The notes beneath the pieces are model-generated. The model ran no database searches. It had not been told where the DNA came from and worked only from the letters and a program-made list of their open reading frames with translations. The translations under genes were made by a program, and so were the position numbers. This document shows, one piece after another, positions 16,716 through 25,212 of a stretch of 64,000 bases of DNA (within the stretch, counting starts at the first letter, position 1; the number at the start of each line of letters is the position of its first letter). The DNA comes from JAPSGM01 sp963777045 (GTDB lineage Bacteria; Chloroflexota; Limnocylindria; QHBO01). Location of the stretch: the NCBI GenBank assembly GCA_963777045.1, contig CAVZPD010000022.1, forward strand, positions 124,001 through 188,000, in the 5' to 3' direction.

Positions 16716-17147
16716 ATGACGAGCGCCCGCGCTTCCACCTCCCGATCACGCCCGCCTGACCCAGGGTTGCGCGTTTCGCTGCCGACATCGCGCGGCGGAT
16801 TGGCGTGGCTGCTGGTGTTGCTGGTGGTGGGGACCTTCCTGGCCTTCCAGGTCGGGCGCCAGGTGTACGCGTCCTGGTCGATCAACCAGCAGGCTGATGC
16901 GTATCGAGCCCAGATCCTGGCGCTCGAGGACGAGAACGCCGCCTACCAGCGCGAGCTGGCCTACCTGCAGTCGGACGCGTTCGTCTCCGCCGAGGCCCGC
17001 CGCATCAAGAACATCGGCCTGCCCGGTGAGCAGGTGCTCATCATCCCGCCCGGCAGCGCGGTTGAGCCGCCGCCGGCCCAGACCGAGTCGCCCCAGGCAC
17101 CTCCGCCCCCCGTCTTCCAGTGGCTGGAGCTCTTCTTCGGTCGCTGA
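16716..17147 (+). CDS. FtsB/DivIC-like septum formation initiator
   Basis: The 143-aa protein has a short basic cytoplasmic N-terminus, one membrane helix at about residues 29-45 (GLAWLLVLLVVGTFLAFQV), then a coiled coil at about 50-90 (ALEDENAAYQRELAYL), then the RRIKNIGLPGE segment typical of DivIC/FtsB, and a Pro-rich tail. Such proteins bridge FtsL and FtsQ/DivIB in the divisome. It stands alone here, without ftsL or an enolase gene nearby. Confidence 0.8.
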   Translation: MTSARASTSRSRPPDPGLRVSLPTSRGGLAWLLVLLVVGTFLAFQVGRQVYASWSINQQADAYRAQILALEDENAAYQRELAYLQSDAFVSAEARRIKNIGLPGEQVLIIPPGSAVEPPPAQTESPQAPPPPVFQWLELFFGR

Positions 17148-17201
17148 CCTGGTGGGGAGGGACCGAGTGACGCTGGCCCGCCGCTTGCCTGCCGTCCCGG
17201 C

Positions 17202-17939
17202 ATGGAACGCGGAGAGGTGCACATCGGCTGTTCAGGCTGGCAGTATCGACACTGGCGCGGTGACTTCTACCCGCGCGACCTGCCACAGGATCGGTGGCTC
17301 GAGTACTACGCGGCGCGCTTCGAGACGGTCGAGGTCAACAACAGCTTCTACCGGCTGCCCGAATCCGATGTCTTCGCGGGGTGGGCTCGCCGCTCCCCGA
17401 GCGGCTTCATCGTGGCCGTCAAGGCGAGCCGCTACCTGACACACCTGAAGCGGCTGCGTGACCCTGCAGAGCCGTTGGCTCGCCTCTGGTCACGGGCAGT
17501 CCGGCTCGGCGCGCACCTGGGTCCGATGCTCTACCAGCTGCCGCCACGATGGCACCGCGATGCGGAGCGGCTGGCCGACTTCGCCCGCGCGGCACCGGCC
17601 GGTCGCCGGCAGGCGATCGAGTTCCGCGACGCCTCCTGGTATGACCCGGCCACCTACACGATCCTCGAACGTCACGGGCTGGCGCTCTGCCTGCACGACA
17701 TGGCCGGCTCCGCCAGTTCGCGGCACCCGATGGGCCCCTTCGTCTACCTGCGCTTCCACGGCTCGGGGCCGCGGTACAGCGGCGGCTACTCGCCGCAGCT
17801 GCTGACCGCCTGGGCCGAACGACTGGCCGGATGGGCGCACGAGGGACGGGATTGCTACGCCTACTTCAACAACGACGTTGGCGGCCACGCCGTGCGCGAC
17901 GCGGATCGCCTGCGCCGCTTCGTCGAGCGGCGCCTCTGA
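17202..17939 (+). CDS. DUF72 (YecE-like) TIM-barrel protein
   Basis: A 245-aa DUF72 protein. Signature stretches are VHIGCSGWQYRHWRGDFYP at the N-terminus, FETVEVNNSFYRLP, the FIVAVKASRYLTH strand, LPPRWHRD and CYAYFNNDVGGHAV near the end. The biochemical activity of the family is unknown; the structure resembles sugar-isomerase TIM barrels. The ATG follows an unremarkable leader with no strong ribosome-binding site. Confidence 0.88.
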   Translation: MERGEVHIGCSGWQYRHWRGDFYPRDLPQDRWLEYYAARFETVEVNNSFYRLPESDVFAGWARRSPSGFIVAVKASRYLTHLKRLRDPAEPLARLWSRAVRLGAHLGPMLYQLPPRWHRDAERLADFARAAPAGRRQAIEFRDASWYDPATYTILERHGLALCLHDMAGSASSRHPMGPFVYLRFHGSGPRYSGGYSPQLLTAWAERLAGWAHEGRDCYAYFNNDVGGHAVRDADRLRRFVERRL

Positions 17940-17999
17940 GCGCCGGCGCGACGTGCGATCCTTCGCCTCCATTCCAGTGCCACAGGAGGCGTCCACCTC

Positions 18000-18494
18000 G
18001 TGCCCGAGCTCTATCCCTGGATCCTGTTCCTCCACGTCATGGCCGCGATCGTCGCGTTCGGCCCGACCTTCGCGTTCTCGATCATCGGGGCCATGGGGGG
18101 CAAGGAGCGGGAGCATGCCCACTTCGCGAATCGCGTCAGCCAGCGCATCGGCCACATCCTGGTCGAGCCGTTCGCGGTCAGCATGCTGGTCACCGGCGCG
18201 CTGCTGATCTGGCTGGGTGAGATCCCGCTCTTCGAGGCGGATGCTCGCTGGCTGCTGCTGGCGATCGTCCTCTACGTCGTCGCGCTGCTGCTCTCGTTCC
18301 TCGTCTCACAGCCGAACGTGCGCCGCATCATCGCCCTGCAATCGGCCGCCGGATCGGGCGGGAATCCCGGTGGACCGCCTCCAGGGGAGATGCTGCGGGC
18401 GATCGGCATCGTCCAGCGCACGGGCATGGCGCTGACGCTGCTGATCGTGATCATCGTCTTCCTGATGGTCGTGAAGCCGCACCTGGGCTTCTAG
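18000..18494 (+). CDS. DUF2269-type integral membrane protein
   Basis: This 164-aa protein starts at GTG 18000 after AGGAGG at 17984-17989. Four hydrophobic segments are visible (about residues 7-28, 58-75, 83-102 and 140-160). The first has the FLHVMAAIVAFGPTF pattern common in DUF2269 and related CopD/YozB-like membrane proteins. No enzymatic motif is apparent. It converges on the MFS gene with one base between the stops. Confidence 0.65.
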   Translation: MPELYPWILFLHVMAAIVAFGPTFAFSIIGAMGGKEREHAHFANRVSQRIGHILVEPFAVSMLVTGALLIWLGEIPLFEADARWLLLAIVLYVVALLLSFLVSQPNVRRIIALQSAAGSGGNPGGPPPGEMLRAIGIVQRTGMALTLLIVIIVFLMVVKPHLGF

Positions 18495-18495
18495 G

Positions 18496-19758
18496 TCACC
18501 CGGCCGCCGTCTCGCGCCCGGTGGCCGGTGCCGCCGCTTCGCGCCACGCGGTCCTGGCGAAGGCAACCCAGCCGATGCCGGCGATCACGACCAGCAGGAC
18601 CATGGTCCAGACGGCCGCGGCGGGCGCGACCGCGTCGGCGAGGAAGCCGGCTGCCAGCGTGGATACGGTGATCGCCAGGGTCACGAGGCCGTAGTCGAAG
18701 CTGAAGAGGCGGCCCCGGATCGCGTCCGGCGTCGCACGCTGCAGCCCGAGGGTGGAGAGCGTCCACTGCGCGCCGCCGCCGCAGTGCGCGCCGAAGACGA
18801 GCAGCGCCGCGACCCACAGCGCCGGCGAGAGCGGGAAGAGCGCATAGCACGCGGCCACCGCCGCCAGGGAGACGCCGATTCCCTTCAGCAGGCCGCGATC
18901 GTGCGTGCCCATCAGTCCTCGCGCCACGAAGGGTCCGGCCAGCGCCCCGGCTCCCCGCGCCGCGAAGAGGAGGCCGATACCGGCGTCGCCGGCGTGGAAG
19001 ACGCGAGTGCCGAAGACGGCGAGCAGTGCCACGACGCCGGTGCCGACGCCGAACGTCGTCTTCGAGAGCAGGAACGAGGCGACGAGTCGGCTGTTGCGCG
19101 CGAAGCGCAGTGCCACCCGGACCGACTCCAGGATGCCGGTGTGATGGCCTGCTGTGCCGCCGCGCACCTCCTGCAACGGACGCCGGATCCCGTACACGAG
19201 CGCCGCCGATCCGGCGAAGGAGACCGCGTTCAGCACGAACGCCATGTCCCTGCCCAGCGTCACCGCCACCAGGCCCCCGAGGCCAGCGCCGACCGCCAGC
19301 ATGGTTCCCCACGCCGAGCCGATGAGGACGTTGGCCTCCGGCAGGCGGTGGCGCTCGACCAGGTTCGGCAGGGCGGCGCTCGACGTCGGCTCGAAGACCG
19401 CGGCACCCACCGCCAGCAGCGCCACGCAGGCGAGGGCGATCCAGAGCGTATCGGCGTCCCTGGCCAGCAGGAAGCCCAGCGCGACCGGGACGCGCGCCAC
19501 ATCGGCCGCGATGAGGAGGCGTCGGCGGTCCACCCGGTCGGCGAGGATGCCGGCAATCGGTGAGGCAATGGCGAAGCCGCCGGTCTGCAGCACCAGCACC
19601 AGCGACGCCACTCCGGCCAGGCCGGTCAGCTGCAGGGCAAGCCCCAGCAGGGCGACGGTCGCGAACCAGTCGCCGGCGAAGCTGATGAGCTGTGCCGCGT
19701 AGAGGCGGGCGAAGGCTGGGTTCTCCCGCAGGAGGGCCAGGTAGGGGGCGATGCGCAT
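18496..19758 (-). CDS. Major facilitator superfamily exporter (MFS_3/EntS-like)
   Basis: The 420-aa protein has about 12 hydrophobic segments. It starts YLALLRENPAFARLYAAQLI, a pattern common to drug/siderophore exporters related to EntS. The loop-2 motif reads GILADRVDRRRLLIAADVAR and the mid-protein motif MGTHDRGLLKG. The substrate cannot be read from sequence. It has a TAGCAT -10 box 9 nt before the ATG and no clear ribosome-binding site. Confidence 0.85.
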   Translation of the reverse strand: MRIAPYLALLRENPAFARLYAAQLISFAGDWFATVALLGLALQLTGLAGVASLVLVLQTGGFAIASPIAGILADRVDRRRLLIAADVARVPVALGFLLARDADTLWIALACVALLAVGAAVFEPTSSAALPNLVERHRLPEANVLIGSAWGTMLAVGAGLGGLVAVTLGRDMAFVLNAVSFAGSAALVYGIRRPLQEVRGGTAGHHTGILESVRVALRFARNSRLVASFLLSKTTFGVGTGVVALLAVFGTRVFHAGDAGIGLLFAARGAGALAGPFVARGLMGTHDRGLLKGIGVSLAAVAACYALFPLSPALWVAALLVFGAHCGGGAQWTLSTLGLQRATPDAIRGRLFSFDYGLVTLAITVSTLAAGFLADAVAPAAAVWTMVLLVVIAGIGWVAFARTAWREAAAPATGRETAAG

Positions 19759-19767
19759 CGGCCGCCG

Positions 19768-19773
19768 ATGCTA
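19768..19773 (-). promoter_or_regulatory. -10 element TGC-TAGCAT for the MFS gene (leaderless type)
   Basis: Minus-strand TAGCAT, preceded by an extended TGC, lies 9 nt before ATG 19758. Confidence 0.45.
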
Positions 19774-19926
19774 GCAGCCCGGCCCGGGGGCCGATCGGCA
19801 CGGTCCCAGCACACGGCCCCCTCGATGGCGACCAACAGCACTTGAGTGCGCCGGGGGTGAGGCGCAGCCTTGGTCGAGGCAGGATCTGGACCCAGCCAGG
19901 GTCTCGTCAGGAGCCGGAGGCGCAGC

Positions 19927-20109
19927 ATGGCACTCGGACAGCTAACTCATCGAAGCCGGACGATCGCGGGTGGCGATCTGCTCCACGTACTGCTGATCAC
20001 GCTGGCGGTCCTCATCGCCGTCCTCGCGTTGGTGGCGGCGTTCGGGCTCCAACAGCTGGGGCCGGTCTACGATGTCGTTCCCGACCCAGCGGGTCCCTTG
20101 CCCTTCTGA
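19927..20109 (+). CDS. Small single-pass membrane protein
   Basis: A 60-aa frame starts at ATG 19927, 6 nt after a strong GGAGG (19916-19920). It has a polar N-terminus, one membrane helix (LLHVLLITLAVLIAVLALVA, about residues 20-40) and a short Pro-rich tail. No homologue is recognised. The start signal and clean TM architecture make it credible. Confidence 0.5.
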   Translation: MALGQLTHRSRTIAGGDLLHVLLITLAVLIAVLALVAAFGLQQLGPVYDVVPDPAGPLPF

Positions 20110-20656
20110 CGCCCGAAGCTGGATCCGCGGCGGTATGGTCCGCCACTCTCGAGCAGCTCGGCGGTGACCCCGACGTACGGCGCCTCGCACGACAACGGGA
20201 CCGTGACCCCCGCTCTCGACGATGCCTACGCTGGGTGCAGCAGGTAGCCGAGTACGAACGCCAGGACGAGCATCGCCAACATCGCCAATCCCATAGGGCG
20301 AACCGTAGACCAGAAGTCCGGTCACGCCCAGTACCTCCGGAGCGCGGAGAATTGCGGTCTGTCGCAGTTTGGTGGGGACCGGAGTAGTCGCGCCGGTGTC
20401 CAGCCACACCGCTTTCTGGAGCCGAGGGCATCGGGCGGTGCAGGCGACCCTGCCATGAAGCATAGGAGAGTGGACCGATGGCGCTGGCCGGGATAAAATC
20501 GGCGACCGGGGAACGGGAGACGGCCAAGCTGCGCGACCTCGCTTGCGAACTATCGACCTGCAAGTCATCGATTCAACGAGCGGTGCGGTCAATCCCGGCC
20601 GGGGTCGCTTCACAGGTATGCACTGGATCGGAGCGTGAATCGACCCAGACATCGGC
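20110..20656. other. 547-nt stretch without a confident gene
   Basis: Apart from a possible 22-codon hydrophobic frame on the minus strand, I see no convincing gene. GC and codon bias fall below the surrounding coding regions. A TAAAAT hexamer at 20494-20499 and AGGAG at 20464 are isolated signals. The stretch may hold the promoter of the downstream tRNA-tilS unit, but no clear -35/-10 pair could be placed. Confidence 0.5.
20226..20294 (-). CDS. Possible 22-aa hydrophobic mini-protein
   Basis: ATG at 20294 opens a 22-codon frame ending TAG. It is almost entirely hydrophobic (starting MGLAMLAMLVLAFVLG and ending HPA), like a single membrane helix. There is no convincing ribosome-binding site, so it is tentative. 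Confidence 0.22.
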   Translation of the reverse strand: MGLAMLAMLVLAFVLGYLLHPA

Positions 20657-20731
20657 GGCGGAGTAGCTCAGTGGTAGAGCAGGGGACTCATAAGCCCTTG
20701 GCCGGTGGTTCGAATCCGCCCTCCGCTACCA
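20657..20731 (+). tRNA. tRNA with CAT anticodon (Met elongator or lysidine-modified Ile2), CCA encoded
   Basis: A full cloverleaf can be drawn. The acceptor is GGCGGAG with CTCCGCT (one G-U closing pair), discriminator A and a genomic CCA. The D arm is GCTC/GAGC. The anticodon arm is GGGGA with GCCCT and loop CTCATAA, giving anticodon CAT at 20689-20691. The T arm is GGTGG/CCGCC with loop TTCGAAT. The G1-U72 pair and lack of three consecutive G-C pairs next to the loop argue against an initiator. A CAT anticodon can be Met or Ile2, in which TilS converts C34 to lysidine, and tilS begins immediately downstream. Confidence 0.9.
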
Positions 20732-20757
20732 GCCCCTCCCCCCACCCGCTCGCCGAG

Positions 20758-21690
20758 CTGGCCGATGCCGTCGACCGCGGCTGCCGCTCGCTCTCCATTG
20801 GCGACGACGCCCATGTGCTGCTGGCGGTCTCCGGCGGCCCGGACTCCATCGCCCTGCTGCACGGGGCCGCGGAACTCGTCGCGCGCGGGACGCGAAACTG
20901 GCGGCTCGAGGTCGCCCACCTCGATCACCAACTGCGTCCCGACAGCGGCGACGATGCCGCTTTCGTCGCGACCGTGGCGAGAGAGCTGGGCCTGGCCTGT
21001 CACAGCGCGTCCGCCGACGTCGCGGAGCTGGCGCACGACGGCGGCCAGTCGCTCGAGGAGGCAGGCCGAAACGCTCGCTACGCGTTCCTGGAGTCGGTCG
21101 CCGAGGCGGACGGGCTCATCGCGACGGGGCACACCGCGGACGACGCGGCCGAGACGGTGCTCATCAACCTGCTGCGCGGAAGCGGGCTGGCCGGCTCGCG
21201 CGGGATCCCGCCACGCAGGGGGCGAGTCGTGCGACCCCTGATCGCCGAGCGGCGGGAGGTCCTGCGATCCCTCCTCGACGATGCCGGGATCGCCTACCAC
21301 GACGATCCTTCCAACCAGGACCCGGCATTCCTGCGCAACCGTGTCCGCGGTGAGGTGCTACCGCTGCTCGAGCGCATCCGCAGCGGTGCGATCGACGCGA
21401 TCGCCAGGTTCTCCCGTTTGACGACGGCCGATGACGACCTGCTGGAGGGCCTGGCTGCCGACGAGCTGTCGCGGCGGCGAACGTCACCGAATGAGATCGA
21501 CTGGAGCGGCCCGCCGCCGGCCGCTCTCGGGCGGCGCGTCCTTCGCCAGTTCATCGGTGAACCGGCGCCATCGGCCGAGCGAATGGAGGCCCTGCGCCAA
21601 GCGGCAGAGGGTCCGCGCGGCGGCATTCGCCTGGAGATGGGCGGAGGACGGGAAGTATCGGTCCGGGAGCGACGGATCCGAATCGAATGA
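20758..21690 (+). CDS. tilS: tRNA(Ile)-lysidine synthase
   Basis: The PP-loop ATPase motif LLAVSGGPDSIALLHGA is followed by VAHLDHQLRPDSGDDAAFV, GHTADDAAETVLINLLRGSGL and NDPSNQDPAFLRNRVRGEVLP-like segments, all typical of TilS, which puts lysidine on C34 of tRNA-Ile2. About 310 aa. The start is unresolved: the frame is open from inside the tRNA, and the family's N-terminal helix (ELADAVDRGCRSL) is present, yet no ATG/GTG precedes it after the tRNA. CTG 20758 is a guess; the first GTG is 20815, right at the first strand. No ribosome-binding site is visible, and processing of the tRNA 3' end would leave a near-leaderless mRNA. Confidence 0.85.
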   Translation: MADAVDRGCRSLSIGDDAHVLLAVSGGPDSIALLHGAAELVARGTRNWRLEVAHLDHQLRPDSGDDAAFVATVARELGLACHSASADVAELAHDGGQSLEEAGRNARYAFLESVAEADGLIATGHTADDAAETVLINLLRGSGLAGSRGIPPRRGRVVRPLIAERREVLRSLLDDAGIAYHDDPSNQDPAFLRNRVRGEVLPLLERIRSGAIDAIARFSRLTTADDDLLEGLAADELSRRRTSPNEIDWSGPPPAALGRRVLRQFIGEPAPSAERMEALRQAAEGPRGGIRLEMGGGREVSVRERRIRIE

Positions 21691-21755
21691 GCCGTGCTGC
21701 ATCCCGCCCCGTACTGAAGGGTGAGGGCGCCAGCCGAAAGGGCACGAGTCGTGCA

Positions 21756-21785
21756 TTGGTGGTCTACTGGTGGCCCACCTATACT
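21756..21785 (+). promoter_or_regulatory. Promoter for ftsH
   Basis: TATACT at 21780-21785 with a TTGGTG -35 candidate at 21756-21761 (18-nt spacer). It gives a leader of about 80 nt before GTG 21874, with GGAGG near 21852. Confidence 0.45.
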
Positions 21786-21873
21786 TGCCCGGCCTGCGAG
21801 GAGCAGGCGGACGGCATGATCGGCAGACCACCCGGCCAGTCGTCCACCACACGGAGGCCAAAGAGAAACTAAC

Positions 21874-23844
21874 GTGAGCAGCCGACTCGTCCGAAACAGC
21901 GTCCTGCTCGTCGTCCTTGCCGTGTTCGGGCTCGCGCTGCTCTGGACCTACATGCTGGACGGCGGCGATCAGACCCCATACACCTACAGCCAGGTGCTGA
22001 CCGATGCCAAGGCCGGCAGCATCACAGAGATCACCATGGACGGTGACCGCCTGGTGGTGACGAAGGGCAACCAGGAGCTTACGGCCATCGTGCCGCCGGG
22101 CTCGCTGGGCACCGACGTCTTCGACCAGGTCTGCAGCGCGGCAGGCTACGAGAACCCGGGGACGTGCGCCGACAGCATCGCCTTCAACCCGGTGGAACCC
22201 AGCGCCGCCGGCCAGTGGGTCGGGCTGTTGATCAGCGCCCTGCTGCCGGTCCTGCTCATCGGCGCCTTCATCTTCTTCATGATGCGCCAGGCACAGGGCA
22301 CCAATAACCAGGCGATGAGCTTCGGCAAGAGCCGTGCGCGCATGTTCCTGGGCAACAAGACGGTCGTCACCTTCACCGACGTCGCCGGCGTCGACGAGGC
22401 GAAGCAGGAGCTGACCGAGGTGGTCGAGTTCCTGAAGTACCCGGAGAAGTTCAACTCGCTCGGTGCGCGCATCCCGCGCGGCGTGCTGCTGGTCGGCCCG
22501 CCCGGCACCGGCAAGACGCTGCTCGCCCGTGCCGTGGCTGGCGAGGCGGGCGTGCCCTTCTTCTCGATCTCGGGTTCCGAGTTCGTGGAGATGTTCGTGG
22601 GCGTCGGCGCCTCGCGTGTGCGCGACCTGTTCGAGCAGGCGAAGCGCAACAGCCCCTGCATCGTGTTTGTCGACGAGATCGACGCGGTCGGTCGCCAGCG
22701 CGGTGCCGGGCTGGGCGGCTCGCACGACGAGCGCGAGCAGACCCTGAACCAGATCCTGGTCGAGATGGACGGTTTCGACACGAACACCAACGTGATCGTG
22801 GTCGCCGCCACCAACCGGCCCGATGTCCTCGATCCGGCGCTCCTGCGGCCCGGTCGCTTCGACCGGCAGGTGGTGCTTGATCGGCCCGACATCAAGGGCC
22901 GCCGGGAGATCCTCAGCGTCCACATCAAGGGCAAGCCGCTCGACAAGACGGTGGACCTCGACGCATTGGCCAAGCGCTCCCCGGGCTTCTCGGGGGCGGA
23001 TCTCGCCAACCTCGTCAACGAGGCCGCCATCCTGGCCGCGCGCCACAACAAGAAGAGCGTCGGCATGGCCGACTTCAGTGAGGCGCTGGACCGGGTCGTG
23101 GCCGGGCCGGAGCGGCGCAGCCGCATCATCACCGAGGAGGAGAAGGAGATCATCGCCTACCACGAGGGTGGCCACGCTGTCGTGCAGCGCATCCTGCCCA
23201 AGTGCGACCCGGTGACCAAGGTGACGATCGTCTCCCGCGGCATGGCCCTCGGCTACACGATGAGCCTGCCGCAGGAGGACCGATACCTCCACTCGAAGTC
23301 CGAGTTCGAGGACAAGATCGCCGGCATGCTCGGCGGGAACGTCTCCGAGCGGCTCGTCTTCGGTGATACCACCACCGGTGCCTCGAACGACATCGAGAAG
23401 GCGACGGCGCTTGCCCGGGCCATGGTCACGCAGTACGGGATGAGCGACAAGCTCGGACCGCTGACCTTCGGCAAGAAGGAGGAGATGGTCTTCCTCGGCC
23501 GCGAGATCAGCGAGCAGCGCAACTACTCGGACGAGGTCGCGGCCAAGATCGACGCGGAGGTGCGCGGCATCATCGACCGCGCCTACGACCGTGCGACCGA
23601 GGCGCTCACCAAGCACCGCGACGTGCTCGACCGCCTCGCGGCGCTGCTGATCGAGAACGAGACGATCGAGCACGAAGAGTTCGAGGCGCTCTTCGAGGGC
23701 GTGGTTCCGCCGCGCGAGGGCGGCCCGACTCCGCGACGGACGGTGCAAGTCGACCCCGGCGCTGAGGCTCCCGATGCGGAGGCTCCCGGCGGTGACGAGC
23801 AGCCGCCGAAGCGCCGTCGCGGGCCTGCTCCACAGCCGGCCTAG
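21874..23844 (+). CDS. ftsH: ATP-dependent zinc metalloprotease FtsH
   Basis: The 656-aa membrane AAA+ protease degrades unfolded and regulatory membrane proteins. Two membrane helices (about residues 6-28 and 110-132) flank the periplasmic domain. AAA motifs are GPPGTGKT (about 208-215), FVDEIDAVGRQRG and the SRH ATNRPDVLDPALLRPGRFD. The zinc site is HEGGH (about 430-434) with Asp in GASNDIEKAT near 506. The C-terminal tail is Pro/Arg-rich. GTG is the start (SSRLVRNSVLL). A perfect terminator hairpin follows. Confidence 0.96.
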   Translation: MSSRLVRNSVLLVVLAVFGLALLWTYMLDGGDQTPYTYSQVLTDAKAGSITEITMDGDRLVVTKGNQELTAIVPPGSLGTDVFDQVCSAAGYENPGTCADSIAFNPVEPSAAGQWVGLLISALLPVLLIGAFIFFMMRQAQGTNNQAMSFGKSRARMFLGNKTVVTFTDVAGVDEAKQELTEVVEFLKYPEKFNSLGARIPRGVLLVGPPGTGKTLLARAVAGEAGVPFFSISGSEFVEMFVGVGASRVRDLFEQAKRNSPCIVFVDEIDAVGRQRGAGLGGSHDEREQTLNQILVEMDGFDTNTNVIVVAATNRPDVLDPALLRPGRFDRQVVLDRPDIKGRREILSVHIKGKPLDKTVDLDALAKRSPGFSGADLANLVNEAAILAARHNKKSVGMADFSEALDRVVAGPERRSRIITEEEKEIIAYHEGGHAVVQRILPKCDPVTKVTIVSRGMALGYTMSLPQEDRYLHSKSEFEDKIAGMLGGNVSERLVFGDTTTGASNDIEKATALARAMVTQYGMSDKLGPLTFGKKEEMVFLGREISEQRNYSDEVAAKIDAEVRGIIDRAYDRATEALTKHRDVLDRLAALLIENETIEHEEFEALFEGVVPPREGGPTPRRTVQVDPGAEAPDAEAPGGDEQPPKRRRGPAPQPA

Positions 23845-23863
23845 GCTCGACGCCACATCACTG

Positions 23864-23897
23864 GACGAGACCCGGCTCACGCGAGCCGGGTCTCGTC
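23864..23897 (+). terminator. Strong hairpin terminator after ftsH
   Basis: Perfect 15-bp arms, GACGAGACCCGGCTC and its complement, enclose a 4-nt loop (ACGC), 19 nt after the ftsH stop. There is no U-tract, which is common in high-GC genomes. Confidence 0.8.
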
Positions 23898-23991
23898 GTA
23901 TCCCTCCCGCTGATCCTTCGCCTCACCGATAGCATCGGGCCCGGCGACCAGACGTCCGCTGCTTGCGGTCGGCCGACTCGAGTAGCCCATT

Positions 23992-24027
23992 CGGGCCATT
24001 CCGGCCCGTAGGAGCCACGCGTATACT
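23992..24027 (+). promoter_or_regulatory. Promoter region of the DnaB-C-like gene with inverted repeat
   Basis: TATACT at 24022-24027 follows an inverted repeat CGGGCC-N5-GGCCCG (23992-24008) covering the -35 position. A TTG lies 8 nt after the -10, but ATG 24114 is the likelier start, implying a leader of about 80 nt. Confidence 0.4.
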
Positions 24028-24113
24028 CGCCTCCGTTGCGCCGCGGCACCGCCGCGCGCGCGGCACCGCAGAACAACAAACGCCGAGCACACCGAAGTGG
24101 AGCTGCCGCACCC

Positions 24114-25193
24114 ATGATCGACGAGCCGCGCGCCCAGGCCGCGAATCCCCCCGACTGGAAGCTGGAAGTCGGCGAGGGAACGCTGGCTCCGCGCTCCGCA
24201 CTCGACGTCCTGACCAACCTCAACGAGCGCGTCGCCTCCGGCAAGGTCGAAGAGTTCATGCCCATCGCCACCGGCTTCGTGCCAATGGACAAGACGATCG
24301 GCGGCGGGCTGCGACCGGGCGAGCTGATGCTGATCGGCGGGGCGCAGGGGCAGGGGAAGACGACGATGGCCCTGCAGATGGCGCGCAACATGGCCGCATC
24401 GGGCCAGGCGACCGTCCTCTACGTGTGCTTCGAGCACGAAGAGGAGTACCTGATCCAGCGCATGATCGCGATGGAATCGGCCCTGGCGAACCTCCCGAAG
24501 AAGTCCGGCGCGGTGAAGATCCAGGACGTCAAGAAGGAGGTCCTGGGCAGCTACACGGCGGCGGCCGAGGCCGGCACGCAGGCGAAGCTGGGCACGAACC
24601 CACGCCTGCGCCCGAGCCTGGAGCGGATCGCCCGCTACGGCAGCAACCTCTACCTGATGCGTGGGACCGCGACCGGGTCGACCATCGATAACCTCCGCTC
24701 GCTGGTGCAGGAGCACCGGGGGGACGACGAGCGCCGGCTGGTCCTCTTCATCGACTACCTCCAGAAGGTGCCGGTCATCCCTGAGCCGTCCGACGAAGCC
24801 GAGAAGGTCACCCGCATCGTGAGCGGCCTGAAGGACATCGCGCTGGCGCTGGAGGTCCCGGTGGTCGCCATCGTGGCCGCCGACCGAGAGGGGCTGAAGG
24901 CGAAGCGCCTGCGCAACCATCACCTGCGCGGCTCATCGGCCATCAACTACGAGAGCGACATCATCCTGATCCTGAACGACAAATACCACATCGTCGCCAA
25001 GGTCAACATCGAGTTCAACCCGTACCAGGCCCAGCGCTACCGCGACTGGGTCGTGGTGACGGTGGAGAAGAACCGCGGCGGGCAGGACAACGTCGACCTC
25101 GAGTACGAGAAGCTCTTCGAGTACAGCTGCTTCGATCCGACCGGTCGCCAGACCGCCGAGAAGCTGATCGAAGAGCGGCTCTTCAACGAATAG
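24114..25193 (+). CDS. DnaB C-terminal-like RecA-fold ATPase (stand-alone helicase core)
   Basis: The 359-aa protein matches the ATPase half of replicative helicase DnaB. It has PIATGFVPMDKTIGGGLRPGE, Walker A IGGAQGQGKTT (about 76-84), a conserved Glu in VCFEHEEEY, Walker B LVLFIDYLQKV (about 212), then VAIVAADREG and LRGSSAINYESDIILIL where DnaB has the sensor/arginine-finger region. The N-terminal DnaB domain that contacts primase is absent. It may be a helicase-like or KaiC/RadA-like ATPase rather than the main replicative helicase. A J-domain gene follows 19 nt downstream. Confidence 0.75.
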   Translation: MIDEPRAQAANPPDWKLEVGEGTLAPRSALDVLTNLNERVASGKVEEFMPIATGFVPMDKTIGGGLRPGELMLIGGAQGQGKTTMALQMARNMAASGQATVLYVCFEHEEEYLIQRMIAMESALANLPKKSGAVKIQDVKKEVLGSYTAAAEAGTQAKLGTNPRLRPSLERIARYGSNLYLMRGTATGSTIDNLRSLVQEHRGDDERRLVLFIDYLQKVPVIPEPSDEAEKVTRIVSGLKDIALALEVPVVAIVAADREGLKAKRLRNHHLRGSSAINYESDIILILNDKYHIVAKVNIEFNPYQAQRYRDWVVVTVEKNRGGQDNVDLEYEKLFEYSCFDPTGRQTAEKLIEERLFNE

Positions 25194-25212
25194 TCGTCGC
25201 CGAAGCGTGCCG

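Noticed and set aside
20478..20666. 62-codon frame with AGGAG upstream
   Set aside because: Codon third positions are not GC-biased like true genes here, it ends inside the tRNA, and it has no recognisable features.
20635..20731. N-terminal extension of tilS through the tRNA
   Set aside because: It translates tRNA bases into a well-known spurious peptide pattern; the DNA folds as a complete tRNA.
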